Shown piece after piece: positions 1-11,252 of a DNA stretch of 47,917 bases. Both the position numbers and the translations under genes were made by a program. The stretch comes from Reticulitermes lucifugus (taxonomy: Eukaryota; Arthropoda; Insecta; Blattodea; Rhinotermitidae), in NCBI GenBank assembly GCA_026260175.1, contig JAKCWW010002205.1, positions 6,408 through 54,324 of the forward strand, written 5' to 3'. The notes below the pieces were generated by a model. It saw nothing but the letters and a program-made list of their open reading frames with translations. It did no database searches and had not been told where the DNA came from. Every line of letters begins with the position of its first letter. Positions within the stretch are counted from its first letter, which is position 1.

Positions 1-172
1 AACATCCATGCCCCCGGTGGGATTCGAACCCACGATCCTAGTAAGCGAGCGGCCGAGGACCCAACTCCTTAGACCGCACGGCCACTGGGATCGGCTGGAT
101 TCGAACCCACAAGCCCAGCAAGTGAGTGGCAGCAGACCCACGCCTTAGACCGCGCGGCCACTGGGATCGGCT
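1..172 (-). mobile_element. SINE-A, two tRNA-like heads in tandem, 3' body outside window
   Basis: On the minus strand this reads as two successive tRNA-like heads. Each has an A-box-like stretch (GTGGCCGCGCGGTCTAAGG in the better copy) and a B box GGTTCGAATCC. The first head in plus coordinates covers 1-96. The second (97-172) starts directly at its B-box region and lacks the GGGGGCATGGATG that normally follows the B box, so the element is a head-to-head-in-line partial dimer. The head resembles tRNA-Leu, whose D arm reads GGCCGAGCGGTCTAAGGCG. The pol III promoter boxes are visible; activity is not known. Five more copies of family A lie in this window (3229, 22205, 24373, 38630, 47819). Confidence 0.85.
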
Positions 173-175
173 GTC

Positions 176-2600
176 TTTTTAATACCGACTAGAAATATGT
201 CTAGGGTGTTGTAATAACCCCGTGAGACTTCTAGTGTTAACATTATTAGGGAATTTAAATCAAGGGGGTTGAAGGCGGGCGACACGTGCAGCACTCATGT
301 CGGCGATGAGAATTGTATACACAACTGCAATAGACAAACATAAACCAAAGGTCCACTTACGCGACCTGGGCGTAGATGGGGGATAATAATAAAATGTACC
401 TTTGGTGAGTACAGTATGACGATCTAGACTGCTGTGAAGTGGTTCAGGATAGACACTTGTGGCAGTGTTTTATTTAGATGGTGATAAACTTTGCGATATC
501 CTGAAAAGGAGATAATTTCTTGAATAGCCGGGGAGCTACCAGCTTTCAATACATAACTTCACCTTGGAGTTAGCTAGTTAATAACTGGTTGTTGTCATTA
601 CCGTGAGCATGACCCTAACATGAACATGAAAGTATAATTTGTTTCAATTTCAAACACAAAGATTTCTTTCGGTACCAGTTTTTGGAGCGTTTAATGAATT
701 GCTGCTTCTAGTACGCCTTAGTTTTTGCATTCTTATGATAATCTGTTGTATGTCGAAGAAGCTGAAAGAATACTTCCTTCTTTTGATATATGATTATACT
801 CCAGAAGGAAACTTGTCGTCCTTATTTAGGTGTCTTCGAACAGGAGTGTCTGACCACTCGCCCACTATTTGTAGCTGGATGTTTACGTTTCTCACGGCTT
901 TCTCAGTTTAGGTGTTGGTTCATTTGGAATAATAATATTATCATGTAAATAGGTGGGTACGTTGGTATCATGCATGCCTGCCTGTCGGTCTCAAGTGGTT
1001 TATACCTTTTGTTAATCCAATCTTAAGCAGAGCATCACTTGTTGCTACACGAGTACCAGTGAGATGCATATCGAAATGACGGCCATATATAGAACTTGTT
1101 GTATTGTATTTCCCTGTGGGAGAGCTGAAAGGTAACAATGGGTCAACTAATGTAAATGCTCATGCCTATAAAAAGTACAATACTTAAAGCAAGATGAGTA
1201 AGGTATAGACAGGAAGTCCTCTTTATTTATGGTTGAGTTCGGAAAGTTCGGAAGTCTTTTTTTTCACATCTCCATCTGATCACCCTGTCTTGTTCCTATT
1301 TGACTCTCTGTAACCTGTTTAATTGAGAAATCTTTGAATAAACTACGAACAATGAACAAGATGAACTCGTTTTGAAGTTACAAACATGGGCGAATTTGTG
1401 CTAGTTGTGTTAGAACTTTATTTAGAAGTAAGAGAAGTGAAGAAATGTTTTCCTTTTGTACGTTCTCAAAGGAATGTTAGAAAAAGTGGGCCTAAGCATG
1501 TTACCAATGTCCGTCCGTTTATCTTCCTCTTACTCCCCATATAATGACTTGGGCATCGCTGAAGGGCTTTGTGTTGTTTTATTCTGGGGAGTTCCGCTAA
1601 AATTTGTTGGCACATTCCTGTTTTGGTTGAAATCGGTTGAAAGGATCGGCATATGTATCTGCGCATCTGTACCGTAACTTGCGAAACGTTAATCGGACCT
1701 AAAGATATTTCGAAAAAAAATGCTCCAGCTTCGATATAAAAACGAGATAATTTTTAACATTCGAGGTGTATCGAACAGATACAAGATGTTAAGCGTGCCA
1801 CAGTTCTTACGCTGTGCATAGGGCAGTACATACACTTATGGCGCGCTTCTTTTTGAAAAATGTAGCCTTGAAGTTTTTTGGTAGCGGAAAACCTTTTTGC
1901 ACTTCTGGAATCTCATCATTTCTGCACCAAAATCGAATCGTTGGCCTAAGAATGCAGACCACAGGTTTTGATACGGTATTGGTAACCTTTGGTCCACTAT
2001 TCACGTAGGATTTTTTATGGCTACGTTCTACGCCATTACGATTTGTGAATGGAAAAGTCGAACAGTTTTGCCGTAGAAAGCACATGTATTTTATTGGATA
2101 CTTCCAACACTACATTCAGTTCTCCCATGTGCTTTTATGTCGTGCTGCTTAATGAAGCGCAACGACAGCAGTAATTTACTTTACATTCAAATGCAAATTG
2201 CCCACAACATTTTTTTCGCTGTGTCCGGATATGGATAGCTCGTTGATGTGTATCCAACGTAACTCTGTGCATTTGTAATGGCTGCAGAAACTTCGTATTA
2301 GGTAAAAGGTGAGTGTATATGACTCTTGTCCTTTTTCGATTTGTGGGCCTGTCTCCAAACACAGGCCTCTCTTGCTATGGCTGAGTGCTTAGCAGGCACG
2401 TAGCGCGGGTGGTACATTCTGTGTGGCCAATATAGTGACAGCATTACAGCAGTGATACAAAGCTGAACGTGCCGTCCGAAAGTGATCTTAAACACCGAGA
2501 TTTGACCCACTTGACCAAGCCTTTAACGATCCTAAATGTATTTTGAGAAAAACATTGGCATGAATCTCGGCCAATCTGACATGACTTTTATTGTACCCCT
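176..2600. other. Unassigned intergenic DNA
   Basis: AT-rich sequence without a recognisable gene or repeat. The open frames here (for example 639-911 plus and 1807-2085 minus) are under 95 codons, match no family I know, overlap on opposite strands and show no domain or conserved motif, so they are treated as chance. Confidence 0.5.
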
Positions 2601-2606
2601 CTTTCC

Positions 2607-2900
2607 TTCTTTCTTTCTTTTTTCTTTCTTTCTCTCTACTTTTTCTCTTCATTATTCATACTTATTTTTTACATTTCTTTATTGTCTCCTTTTGTGTCTT
2701 TCTTCAGACCTTTCTTCTTTCTTTCTTTCTCTCTACACTTTATCTTCATTATTCATAATTCTTCTTTACATTTCTTTATTGTCTCCTTTTGTATCTTTCT
2801 TCAGACCTTTCTTCTTTCTTTCTTTCTCTCTACACTTTCTCTTCATTATTCGTACTTCTTCTTTACATTTCTTTATTGTCTCCTTTTTTATCTTTCTTCA
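2607..2900 (+). repeat. C/T-rich tandem repeat, about three 97-bp units
   Basis: The landmark TCAGACC occurs at 2704, 2801 and 2898, which gives an exact 97-bp period. Each unit contains a CTTT microsatellite block, then TCTCTCTACACTTT, then TTTACATTTCTTTATTGTCTCC. The first unit is the most diverged. The plus strand is almost free of purines, so several frames are open and encode Phe/Leu/Ser-rich hydrophobic strings; these are composition artefacts rather than membrane proteins. Polypyrimidine tracts of this kind can form triplex DNA, which is inference only. Confidence 0.85.
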
Positions 2901-2989
2901 GACCTTTCTATGCGCATGTCAGTGTGGTACCTTCAAACTTGTGCACAACAGCACTTACCATTTGCCTTAACAGAAATTACCGTCCTTTG

Positions 2990-3228
2990 CTGATGTAAAA
3001 GTTTCAGTTCTAACAGCTGCTTTTCTAATAATTAGCCAATCATTTGTCTGAAATTTGATGTAACTGAGGCTCTGGCCTGTACTTCATACCCGATCCAGTT
3101 TAATCCTGCGGCTTAGGGAATAAATTTTCTTTCAATGAAGTAAGATGTCTGAACATCCCACTATTCCGTGCTGTACAATTCATTTTTTACAGCAGCTAAT
3201 AGCCGTGCCCGAAAATACATTTATTAGT
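2990..3228. other. Unassigned short intergenic stretch
   Basis: No gene, RNA or repeat recognised between the C/T-rich array and the SINE-A copy. Confidence 0.4.
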
Positions 3229-3472
3229 AGCTCGACAGCCTTAGTGGGCCTAGGCCTTTTCATTGTTGAGGTTTCGACCTCACACTCAGACACACCACCC
3301 TCGGTAGGGCTCCTCTGGAAGAGGGATCGGCCCGTCGCAGAGACCTCTACCCGACAACACACAACACTCACAAGAGAGAGATATCCATGCCCCCGGCGGG
3401 ATTCGAACCCGAAATCCCAGCAATCGAGCGGCCGCAGACCCACGCTTTAGATTGCGCGGCCACCGGAATCTG
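3229..3472 (-). mobile_element. SINE-A, near full length (about 244 bp)
   Basis: This is the most complete family-A copy. On the minus strand the order is tRNA-Leu-like head, B box GGGTTCGAATCCC, then the body starting GGCATGGATATCTCTCTCTT, a middle block GGGTAGAGGTCTCTGCGACG, GGAGCCCTACCGAGGGTGGT and the 3' end CACTAAGGCTGTCGAGCTAC. Translation of such copies gives spurious open frames on both strands (3145-3450, 3180-3443, 3286-3495). No poly-A tail is obvious at the 3' end, and I could not find an exact target-site duplication, only an A/T-rich flank on each side. Confidence 0.9.
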
Positions 3473-5590
3473 CAAAATAAAAAATATATAAACAAATTCT
3501 GATCTGTTATATTTATACGCCAGGATAATAAATTAATATTTACGAGCCGCTAAAACTGGCATGTACGGAAAAACGAAGAAGAAAAATCTATACTTGCCAA
3601 CAAAAAAAAGAGAAAATTATTAAAGACTGTAACAAACCATAACCTCCGCCATTTTAAATATAATCGTATGCTAGCCACAAAGAAGCAATTAGCAATTAAC
3701 GCGTCACCATACGTAATGACGGTCATTACTTTGTAACAGCTCTTACCTAAAGATGATCAAGATAGGTGGAAACATGTTGTAAGCAAATAAAAAATAAATG
3801 ACTGAGGTCCAGTAACGATTATTGTTGTGTCGACTGAAAACAACCTGGTATATTTTACACCAGAGAACTTTTCCACTGGAACCCGCTCTCTCGGAAGTTT
3901 TCTGAATCTGATGCAACATGAAGACTTTTCCTTACCTGAACTCGGAACAAGTATGGTGATCGTTCTGACCTTTTCATTGTCCCTTGTCCTGATTTCTGTC
4001 TACATGTTCCTGAACGTTTAAAAATCGCGACTTTCTTTGACAGTTTTTACGATCTGACAATCCTTGAACGTGACTTCTGTTGGTTCGTAGGTCCTTCAAA
4101 CTTTCTGTCTCTTAAATTAGAGGAGGTAAGTCCACGCCCGAGGCTTTTTGTTAAGTTTTTAGGGTGAGGAGTTGTTAACCCCTCTTCGAATCCTCAAGCT
4201 CGAAGACCACCCCTTATAGACTGTCCGCGACTGCCTAGTCAATATATTCGAAACTTTCCCCTTATCCGCAACTTGAGGACGCGCCACGCTCTGTTGCAAT
4301 GGCCCCAATTATCAAGGGACACGGTAATGAATTCGGTGTCAGTAAAATATGAGTAGTTTATTGACTAGCTGAGGAACTATTAGCTTCTGAAGAAGGACTC
4401 TGTTCCTTGGAGTTAATTAATTTAAAGAGTAACATTAATAGTAATATTTGTAAAAATACACCATGAAATATGGGAATAAGAAGGGTATGCATCAAGGAAG
4501 GAGGGTTGTTGTGTATTGCTAGGGTCAATCAAACGTAGAAAAGTACGCTGGACCATGCTTTTAACGTGAAATAGGGAGCCAAGTTACGCTTACAGGGGTG
4601 GAGTGCTCTACGAAAATATCCAGTGAAGATCTTGCTACCATAACATTTGTTAGTTGTCATCGTGCAGGATTTCCCAGAAACACTGACAATTACTCTACTG
4701 GTTACGCAGTTCCCTGCAATTACGGAACCTGAAGGTTCTTAACAATGCCCATAAAGGATCACAGATGGCTTTTGCTTAAGATGGACCACGCTGCCTGCGA
4801 AACCTCTTCAGTGTCCAGCCTTCTCATCCATTTCAGGCTTATACACCATTCTCAGTAAACAAGCAGCATTTTTAAGCGACCTAAAATCAGTTCTTTAGGG
4901 AAATGGATGGAACTGACTCAGGATCGTGTTCAACGGCGCACTCTAATGTTGGCAATATTGAATCTTCCAGTTATGTTATCAGACAGTCATTTATTGGTCA
5001 CCAAAAAGAATTCCTTTTGTTTCCTTACTTACGAAACATGGAACGCTTAAGCAGACAACACGTTGCCGTAGCAGCATTACTTGTGCCTTGCTCTGTCTTA
5101 AATGAGTTGTGCAGTAGTGGTTCCACTTACATCGTGTCTTGTCGAGGCTACTTGTAACTCAATACTTAACGTAGGCATTGTCTTTCTAATCGTGATCATG
5201 CAGGATGACGTTTGAATAGATAACATGTTATTTATCTTTGCAGATGTTTATTTCATGCTTCCATTGTTTTACTGTCTTATTCAGCTATTAACACCTCCGC
5301 CACCTTGTTACAGTGTTGACAACTGGTCACTCCTAAACGCTACGGGTTTTTTTAGGAAGTGTCAAACAAGGTGTTGAAAACATTTCGTCTAAAGACAAAA
5401 AGGCTAATGTATAAAATAATTGAAATTACATGGTAAATTTTAAAGGTTCTGAGACAAAATACTTACCTTTGTGTTTGAGCCTCATGTTGTTAGGTTTTCT
5501 TTTAACACACCCTATTCTTGCAATTTAAAGCACGGTTAAATATATCCACAATTAAACGTAGACAAAGCAAAGTTGTGTGTGTGTGTTTAA
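3473..5590. other. Unassigned intergenic DNA
   Basis: No recognised feature. The open frame at 3827-4021 ends in a hydrophobic stretch but opens with GTG rather than ATG and has no family resemblance. A splice-donor-like GAGGTAAGT occurs near 4121 with no coding sequence to join. Nothing here supports an exon. Confidence 0.45.
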
Positions 5591-5602
5591 ATTAGCACTA
5601 CG

Positions 5603-5850
5603 CTATGAAGGTATCTGTAGGAGTAGACTTACAACTACCCATATTCTCAACCTCAGCACTAGATGGAGGTGAGCAGACGGCATCAAGCCGTGGCAGGTGA
5701 TTTACTGCCCGTGAATGAGCCGCTGGTACCCGTCCGATAGGAAGCTCGGTGTTCTCCACCCTAAGGAGAAGAGGTTAATCTCTGCCGTTGCTTCGAATCT
5801 ATTCTCGCCTCATGGGTCTTCCAGCCCATACTTTAGTCGGTGTGCTGAAC
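5603..5850 (-). mobile_element. SINE-G, diverged copy
   Basis: It shares the block CAGCACTAGATGGAGGTGAG with the copies at 21331 and 41117, and at its far end the string CCAGCCCATACTTTAGTCGG matches CCAGCCCATATCCTAGTCAC of the 41-kb copy. That right end corresponds to the tRNA-like head on the minus strand, but the B box is degraded here (TTCGAATC remains near 5793). Inserted copies of this family in the window vary a lot in the middle part. Confidence 0.7.
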
Positions 5851-5983
5851 GGGCTACCTAAGATCACGATCGGGATATTTTTGTCACATTGCTTTATTAG
5901 TATTTCAAAATTATATTATCAAGCAGCCACGTGGTTTGACTTTAAAATTCCAAGCCTACGGAATATGATGCCTTGTGTATGCG

Positions 5984-6057
5984 TATATATATATATATAT
6001 ATAACAGCGTTTCGGAGGAATTTGCTGCCTTATATATATATATATATAGATATATAC
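5984..6057. repeat. Two TA microsatellites around a 25-bp block
   Basis: TA runs at 5984-6003 and 6030-6057 flank the block ACAGCGTTTCGGAGGAATTT plus GCTGCC. Almost the same block occurs at 36257-36277 (CAGCGTTTCGGAGAAATGTG). Read on the minus strand it contains CCGAAACGCTG, the half-motif typical of the Penelope-like hairpins found elsewhere in the window. The block may be a remnant of such an element in which slippage expanded the TA runs on both sides. Confidence 0.7.
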
Positions 6058-6337
6058 TATTAAACCTTTACAGTTGACTCTTTATCCCACTTTTTAGATT
6101 ATTTTTTAAAATAATTTCTAAAATAATTTTTTATTGTTTATAATAAAATTGGTATTTTTAACATTTACTTCAAAGGTTAATAATTTGCTCAGGCCATATA
6201 TACTATATATCGTATATATACAATATACCAATTGCTTTTGTATATACATTTATAATGTATCCTTGATGCTTACATTATGGAAAGATCTCCTTCATATACC
6301 ACATAGGGTTTCCATTTTTATAGTTTTTGTTAATAGC

Positions 6338-6365
6338 CTGATGATGGCTCTTTACTGAGCCGAAA
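6338..6365 (+). mobile_element. Penelope-like hairpin with hammerhead-like core, degenerate
   Basis: CTGATGA (6338-6344) is followed by an extra T, a five-pair stem GGCTC/GAGCC (6346-6350 with 6357-6361), a six-base loop and GAAA (6362-6365). The box, stem and GAAA order is that of helix II in a hammerhead ribozyme. The sequence after GAAA does not give a clean short helix III or NUH site, and the flanks do not pair well as helix I, so this is probably a decayed copy. The surrounding few hundred bases are AT-rich and show no open frame of a reverse transcriptase. Confidence 0.5.
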
Positions 6366-6369
6366 AGAT

Positions 6370-8457
6370 TTGCCAAAAAAAACGTGTATAATACACTCTG
6401 TGGAGTGTGACTGATGAGCTAATAAAGTATACACTCATAGTTCGACTTTAGTTGAACAGATGGGCCAAATTTGCTTCTTATAGATATGTTAATTTTGTGA
6501 TTCCCAACATTCTGTTTCAGATTTTAAAGATATTCATTTTTTTTCTATCACTGGCATACTTGCAGTATATATTTTATTTTCTTGCCACATAAAATGTATA
6601 TGTAGTGTTTCCATAGCGTCCCGTTTAACATTGAGGTTATTATAATTTATGGCGGAATAAGACACTAGTTATTATTTTCTTTCAGCAAATCATACTAAAT
6701 AATTACGGCATTACATATTCTCGTATCAGAATTCATGTGTTTGATTAAGTTTCACTGCTGATATTTCGTGAGTTACATATATTTAGTACGTGCATATACA
6801 CAGGAAATGATGGTATTAAAATGAACATAGGCGGTTACTGTTTGCTGTAATCAACTTCTGCACAGTGAGGTCCATTAGATAATTTGTGTGATGACGATCG
6901 TGTGCTTAGGGAGTTTCTCGCTTATTTCTTAAAGAGGACTCTGTAATACACGTAGTGTATATTGAGGTCTGATGTATACCTCACATGATTGAACCGAATT
7001 TCAAGGAAAACTGTCCAGCCATTGTTACTGCTGATATAACTGCTTAAAGAACAGGCACCCTCAAGGGCATTGCCAAGTTAACAGCTGTGCCATTAATGGA
7101 TTTTTGTCAGCAGAGAGCCGAATTATTTAAGATAACTGAAGACATTGTTTCCATTCTCTGGGTAATAGAAAGTTTTTGTCTGTAAATTCTTTTTGACATT
7201 CACTAATTAAAAGAATTAGCGACGTCAATTATCATTTATTTCTACAGCTGTCTGTGTTCCTTCAGAAATGTTTAGACGCTACTGTGTACTAATATAACAA
7301 AGTGGAAATTGGGCTGTGTCTTTTTCATTGATGCTCGCGGAATATACGTACATTAAAACAGGCCTAAGCGATGTGTCTTCAGTACCTTCATACAAAAGTG
7401 TAATTTGGATAAAAGTCAAATAAGGCGAAACGTAATTAAAACGTAATTACCCCCACAGAGAATTCCAAATATGGTGACCAATAGAAGTACTATTATAGAC
7501 CCTAATTTTTTAACGCTTTAAGATTACGGCTGTCGGATTCACCAACAAGCTATAACGTGCAGATGGTATCGCATGTGTGCGTCGTATTCATCAGGTACCA
7601 GATTTGTTTCTCGGAAGAAAAGTCTGCTATCGTGAGTTATCCGTGATACGCGTACGAAAATCCTGGGATGAGTTAAAATATATTTTGAAGAATTTCTTCC
7701 ACATTGTCCTCAAGTTAACACTCACCATTGTCCTCCCATTTGATGCTGCATATTCTATAAAATTGAGAGAATGTTGAGTGCAAAAAGGACACAATCAAAA
7801 TAAGTTACTGCTTGTTAAATCTTTTGTGTTTTTGAAGTGTGGTGTATGGTTACAGGTCACTTAAAGAGTTCTCTCACTGCGCCTGCATTTTTGTAATACT
7901 AAGAATAATTCCTTCAGTAGTCGTGTAACAGTGCACTAATATATTGTAAATGAATTTGTTATACGGTACTTAAGTACAGGGACCAGCTTCTAGTTGTGTG
8001 GGAGATGACTGCATTTTGCGGCAAGCTAGCCTTCAAAATGTGATCGGAATATCAATGTACTGTTTTGAAAGCTGTATAACACAACCATCCCGCCAGCCCT
8101 GAGGACCTGCATTTAGATACGCCCACTGAGCCCAAAATTTAAGTACCGGAACATGCTTAATCATGCTGTTCTCTTAAGAAAGGTTAAGTTTCCTTTATGA
8201 AATTTCAAAAGCCAACACCGCCATAACCACAGTTTATAAACAGCCGTACGAAGAATATGAAAGTTGGATGAGAAGTACGAGAGTAGGTTGAAAGCTACGA
8301 GTACTTACATGTGTGGTTGATTGGTTAATGGCGTTAGGTTCTACTTACTAGCACTGGTTAATCATATTTGTCAACAAACACAAATAGAATGGAAAAGTAA
8401 AAACCGAGCTACGTATTGGTAATTCCATTTTTTAAAGTCAGGTTTGAGATTTAAATT
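6370..8457. other. Unassigned AT-rich intergenic DNA
   Basis: No gene, RNA or dispersed repeat recognised. The frame at 7577-7777 (66 codons) has no recognisable motif. Confidence 0.45.
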
Positions 8458-8717
8458 ACAATAGTCGATATATGTACCATCTAACATAGCACTCTAGCGG
8501 CTGCATTACAATAGTCGATATATGTACCGTCTAACATAGCACTCTAGCGGCTGCATTTTGCTATAGTCGATATATATACCGTCTAACATAGCACTCTAGC
8601 GGCTGCATTTTGCTATAGTCGATATATGTACCGTCTAACATAGCACTCTAGCGGCTGCATTTTGCAATAGTCGATATATGTACTGTCTAACATAACACTC
8701 TAGCGGCCGCATTTTGC
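8458..8717 (+). repeat. Minisatellite, five units of 50-52 bp
   Basis: Units start at 8458, 8508, 8561, 8613 and 8665. Each contains ATAGTCGATATATGTACC, CTAACATAGCACTCTAGCGG and CTGCATT. Units two to five carry an added TTG at their end (TTTTG), unit one does not. The last unit has most changes (TACTGTC, ATAACACTC, GCGGCCGC). The units are very similar to each other, so the array is probably young. No open frame runs through it. Confidence 0.95.
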
Positions 8718-9611
8718 TCACAAAATTTATGTGTTTAATATCATTATTTTCATATACAAAATTAATACTCATTTGCAATAGGCACCGTGTTTTCTGTGAC
8801 GTAAGAAGTGAATTGTAAATATTATTTATGAGAAATTTCAGGCTTCAAAGAGATAATCGCACTGCTGTCATTACACCGTTCGTTTTCCATTAGGTAGCCG
8901 CATTTCCTTCATACAGATTGTAATAGTTATGCCGCGTGACTCGCATCTTTTGGGATTATCAGTGGCGTATCCTCCACATATGCTGTCGCCGTAGTGAATC
9001 GAGCCCAACACTACTGTAGGCCCAAATTAATTAAGATAGGTTCTTTATCATTTTCCCCAAATTTGTGAAAGTTCTGTTTCATTTAATGAGTCGGTCGCTT
9101 TAACTCTCTTGATAGAAGACATCCCGCCGTGTTACTTGACTTAATAATATGACAACAACTACAACAGTCAATACAACTGTAGTTACTACAAGAATAGTAT
9201 CCATGTTTCTATAATATGCCTGCATGTTTCGTCTCGTCCTGCGTCACCATTAGGCCTACAAAAATAAGTAACAACGGCTAGTATTATAGTCATGAATTGC
9301 CATTCCATGGATATTTTTATTTTATTTATATTTGTTATTTTTAGTAATTTTATTATAGTGCAGCTAATTGTGGCCGAACCGATACAAAAATTGCATTCAC
9401 AGTTATGTATAACCATATATTAACCCTTTTGAGACGATAATTAACCTACATTATGGAACTTATGAGGTTTCACGTCGGCTTATTGGAGGATGCCTGTGTT
9501 GTTTGATAGACACTGCTTGCAAGGAAAGTGATTCCCGAAGTTTTGAAGGAACTAACCTTGAAATATTGTGAACCTCGTAACCAGGGAAGACGTGTCAGGT
9601 CTCAGAAGACT
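8718..9611. other. Unassigned intergenic DNA
   Basis: No recognised feature; the minus-strand frame at 9186-9416 shows nothing of interest. TTAACCCTTTTG at 9420 resembles the ends of repeat family E, whose internal segment appears at 9612. Confidence 0.4.
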
Positions 9612-9690
9612 GCAGTCAACCTGAATTACGTCTAAAGACTCAGTTCTTACGGGGCAGTATACACACGGCATCTGTTATGAAAACCGATGA
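9612..9690 (+). repeat. Repeat family E, partial copy
   Basis: The segment AACCTGAATTACGTCTAAAG, then GGGGCAGTATACACACGGCA and TTATGAAAACCGAT, aligns with the 5' third of the copies at 20241 and 41857 (AACCTGAATTATATTTAAAG, GCAGTAAATACACTCC, TTATAAAAACCAGT). The rest of the element is missing or too diverged to see. Confidence 0.55.
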
Positions 9691-9699
9691 GAAATACAA

Positions 9700-10860
9700 T
9701 GTGTGGGAAGAATGTATAATGCCCAAAGATAGAATATTTTTGTACATAAACTAAAGACTGGCCTTTAAAGAGTAGTGCGTTGACCCTCGCTCACAACACA
9801 AGTTAGCATTAGAAGGGGAAGATAATGGAGCAGGGTTTATCAAAATTTTCACTGACCTACCAGTATATAAATTTTAACAATTTTAATGTACCACCAATTA
9901 ATATTGTGCTGAACTAAATAAGCTGAAGTTTTAAAGACTGGCTGACAGCGGGGCTAAATTATATTAAGTTTTCAGCTATGCTTCGTATTAGCAAACATAA
10001 GTGGCTGATGTTGTATATACTTTTTAAGGTTTGTGATCCTTTAGTATTTCGATTTTTTATTAAGGCCGTAAGGGTAAACAAGTGTTGGCGCACCCGTGGT
10101 AGTGCGCCTACCACAATTTAAGAAACTATGCTTTAGAGTTTCATCGAAACAAAAATATAAACAATATTTACTCTCCAGTAAATTAAGTTTGATCTTCTTT
10201 CTAGAAAATATAAATACGCAGGAAGAAGCGGAAGGTTAAACAGAGAGGAAAACGAGGCAATATCTAAAGTACAACGTAACAATAAATATGGCTTCTAGAT
10301 AAGTGTATGATAACCTACGCAATGGTAATGCAAAGCAACGTAACGACGTGAAAAATAAATAACTCGAGCATGAACAACAGAAGAATATTAACCTGCTCTA
10401 ACACATCGAGGCAAGATAATATTTCATTACTATAATTTTAGGACAGTTTCTTAATTCACTTTATCTTAAGTACGTTTACTCGTATATATCAGAATTAACT
10501 TACATTAAATTACTCGTCGCAATATGGCTGTGTTTAAAACTTAAGGGAAGTAATCCTTTAAAATTATATACTTAAAAAACTATTTTTCAACAGTATTTGT
10601 GCTGTGGGGGCCAGTCGTTTTCCCTTGCACCGTGGCCCATCCTTTCCAAGACACGCCACTGTGATTTCTGTGTAAACATTAAGAGTAATTCGTCTTAAGT
10701 CGGAACTCAAAGCCCCTTTCGTGGGAAAGGTGCAGCACATGAGTGTTAGATGATATGAGAATAGCAGAGGCCCTGAGAGAAGCTTCCTGTGTGGGTGTTA
10801 CAGAAAGGTCTAGCGATAAAAACAGAAATCAATTAAAACATTAACTAGTAACGTAGGCAG
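9700..10860. other. Unassigned AT-rich intergenic DNA
   Basis: No recognised gene or repeat. Confidence 0.4.
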
Positions 10861-10880
10861 TTTTGTCGATCATCGCCTTC

Positions 10881-10929
10881 ATCATCATCATCATCATCAT
10901 CATTATCATCGTCATCAACAACAACAACA
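10881..10929 (+). repeat. ATC and CAA trinucleotide microsatellites
   Basis: A run of about eight ATC/CAT triplets (10881-10903) is followed by an imperfect part and a CAA run (10916-10929). It directly precedes the foldback repeat region. Confidence 0.9.
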
Positions 10930-10930
10930 G

Positions 10931-11252
10931 AGTTGGTCTTAAGGCTCGCCCTGGTTACGTAAGGGTCTACCTAATTCGTGCCCTCGTCTCGGAATCCGAC
11001 GTCTCTGCATCTCACCTGCCTGTAAGTCATAACTTGTCCAGCTACATGCAAGCTTCGATTTCAAGCTTCCGCCGCGATGTTGACGAGATCTGCGTTCTTC
11101 TGGGATATTACGCGGCTTCGTTTGGTAATTGTTTACTGACGTTTCGGGACAACGTGTCGGTCCAATCTACACGGGTCAAAAGTCCGAGCAGGGAAGAAAG
11201 AAAGCCAGCCAACTAAGTACGAAGCCGCGTAATATCCCAGAAGAGCGCAGAT
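10931..11252 (+). mobile_element. Foldback dispersed repeat with 34-36 bp inverted arms
   Basis: The arms are 11086-11121 and 11219-11252. The left arm contains TTCTGGGATATTACGCGGCT and the right arm its reverse complement AGCCGCGTAATATCCCAGAA; only one or two positions differ around the AGATCTGCG/CGCAGAT end. The loop of 97 bp contains ACTGACGTTTCGGGACAACG. The region upstream (from 10931) seems to belong to the same element because its open frame continues into the left arm. Translated, this stretch looks like a non-coding repeat that is often mis-annotated as a short protein in insect genomes (from memory). No target duplication was identified. Confidence 0.65.

Noticed and set aside
2536..2993. 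Overlapping open frames rich in Phe, Leu and Ser that look like membrane proteins
   Set aside because: They are translations of the C/T-rich 97-bp tandem repeat; a pyrimidine-only strand cannot form stop codons easily, and three frames are open at once.
3360..3475. True tRNA genes at the GGTTCGAATCC motifs
   Set aside because: All such motifs except one lie in multi-copy elements with SINE bodies, and acceptor stems do not pair as in functional tRNAs.
3827..4021. Small membrane protein with a C-terminal hydrophobic segment
   Set aside because: The frame opens with GTG, no ATG context or homologue is seen, and it lies in otherwise non-coding DNA.
4110..4135. Splice donor-like GAGGTAAGT as an exon end
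   Set aside because: No open coding sequence with recognisable content lies upstream; the motif is common by chance.
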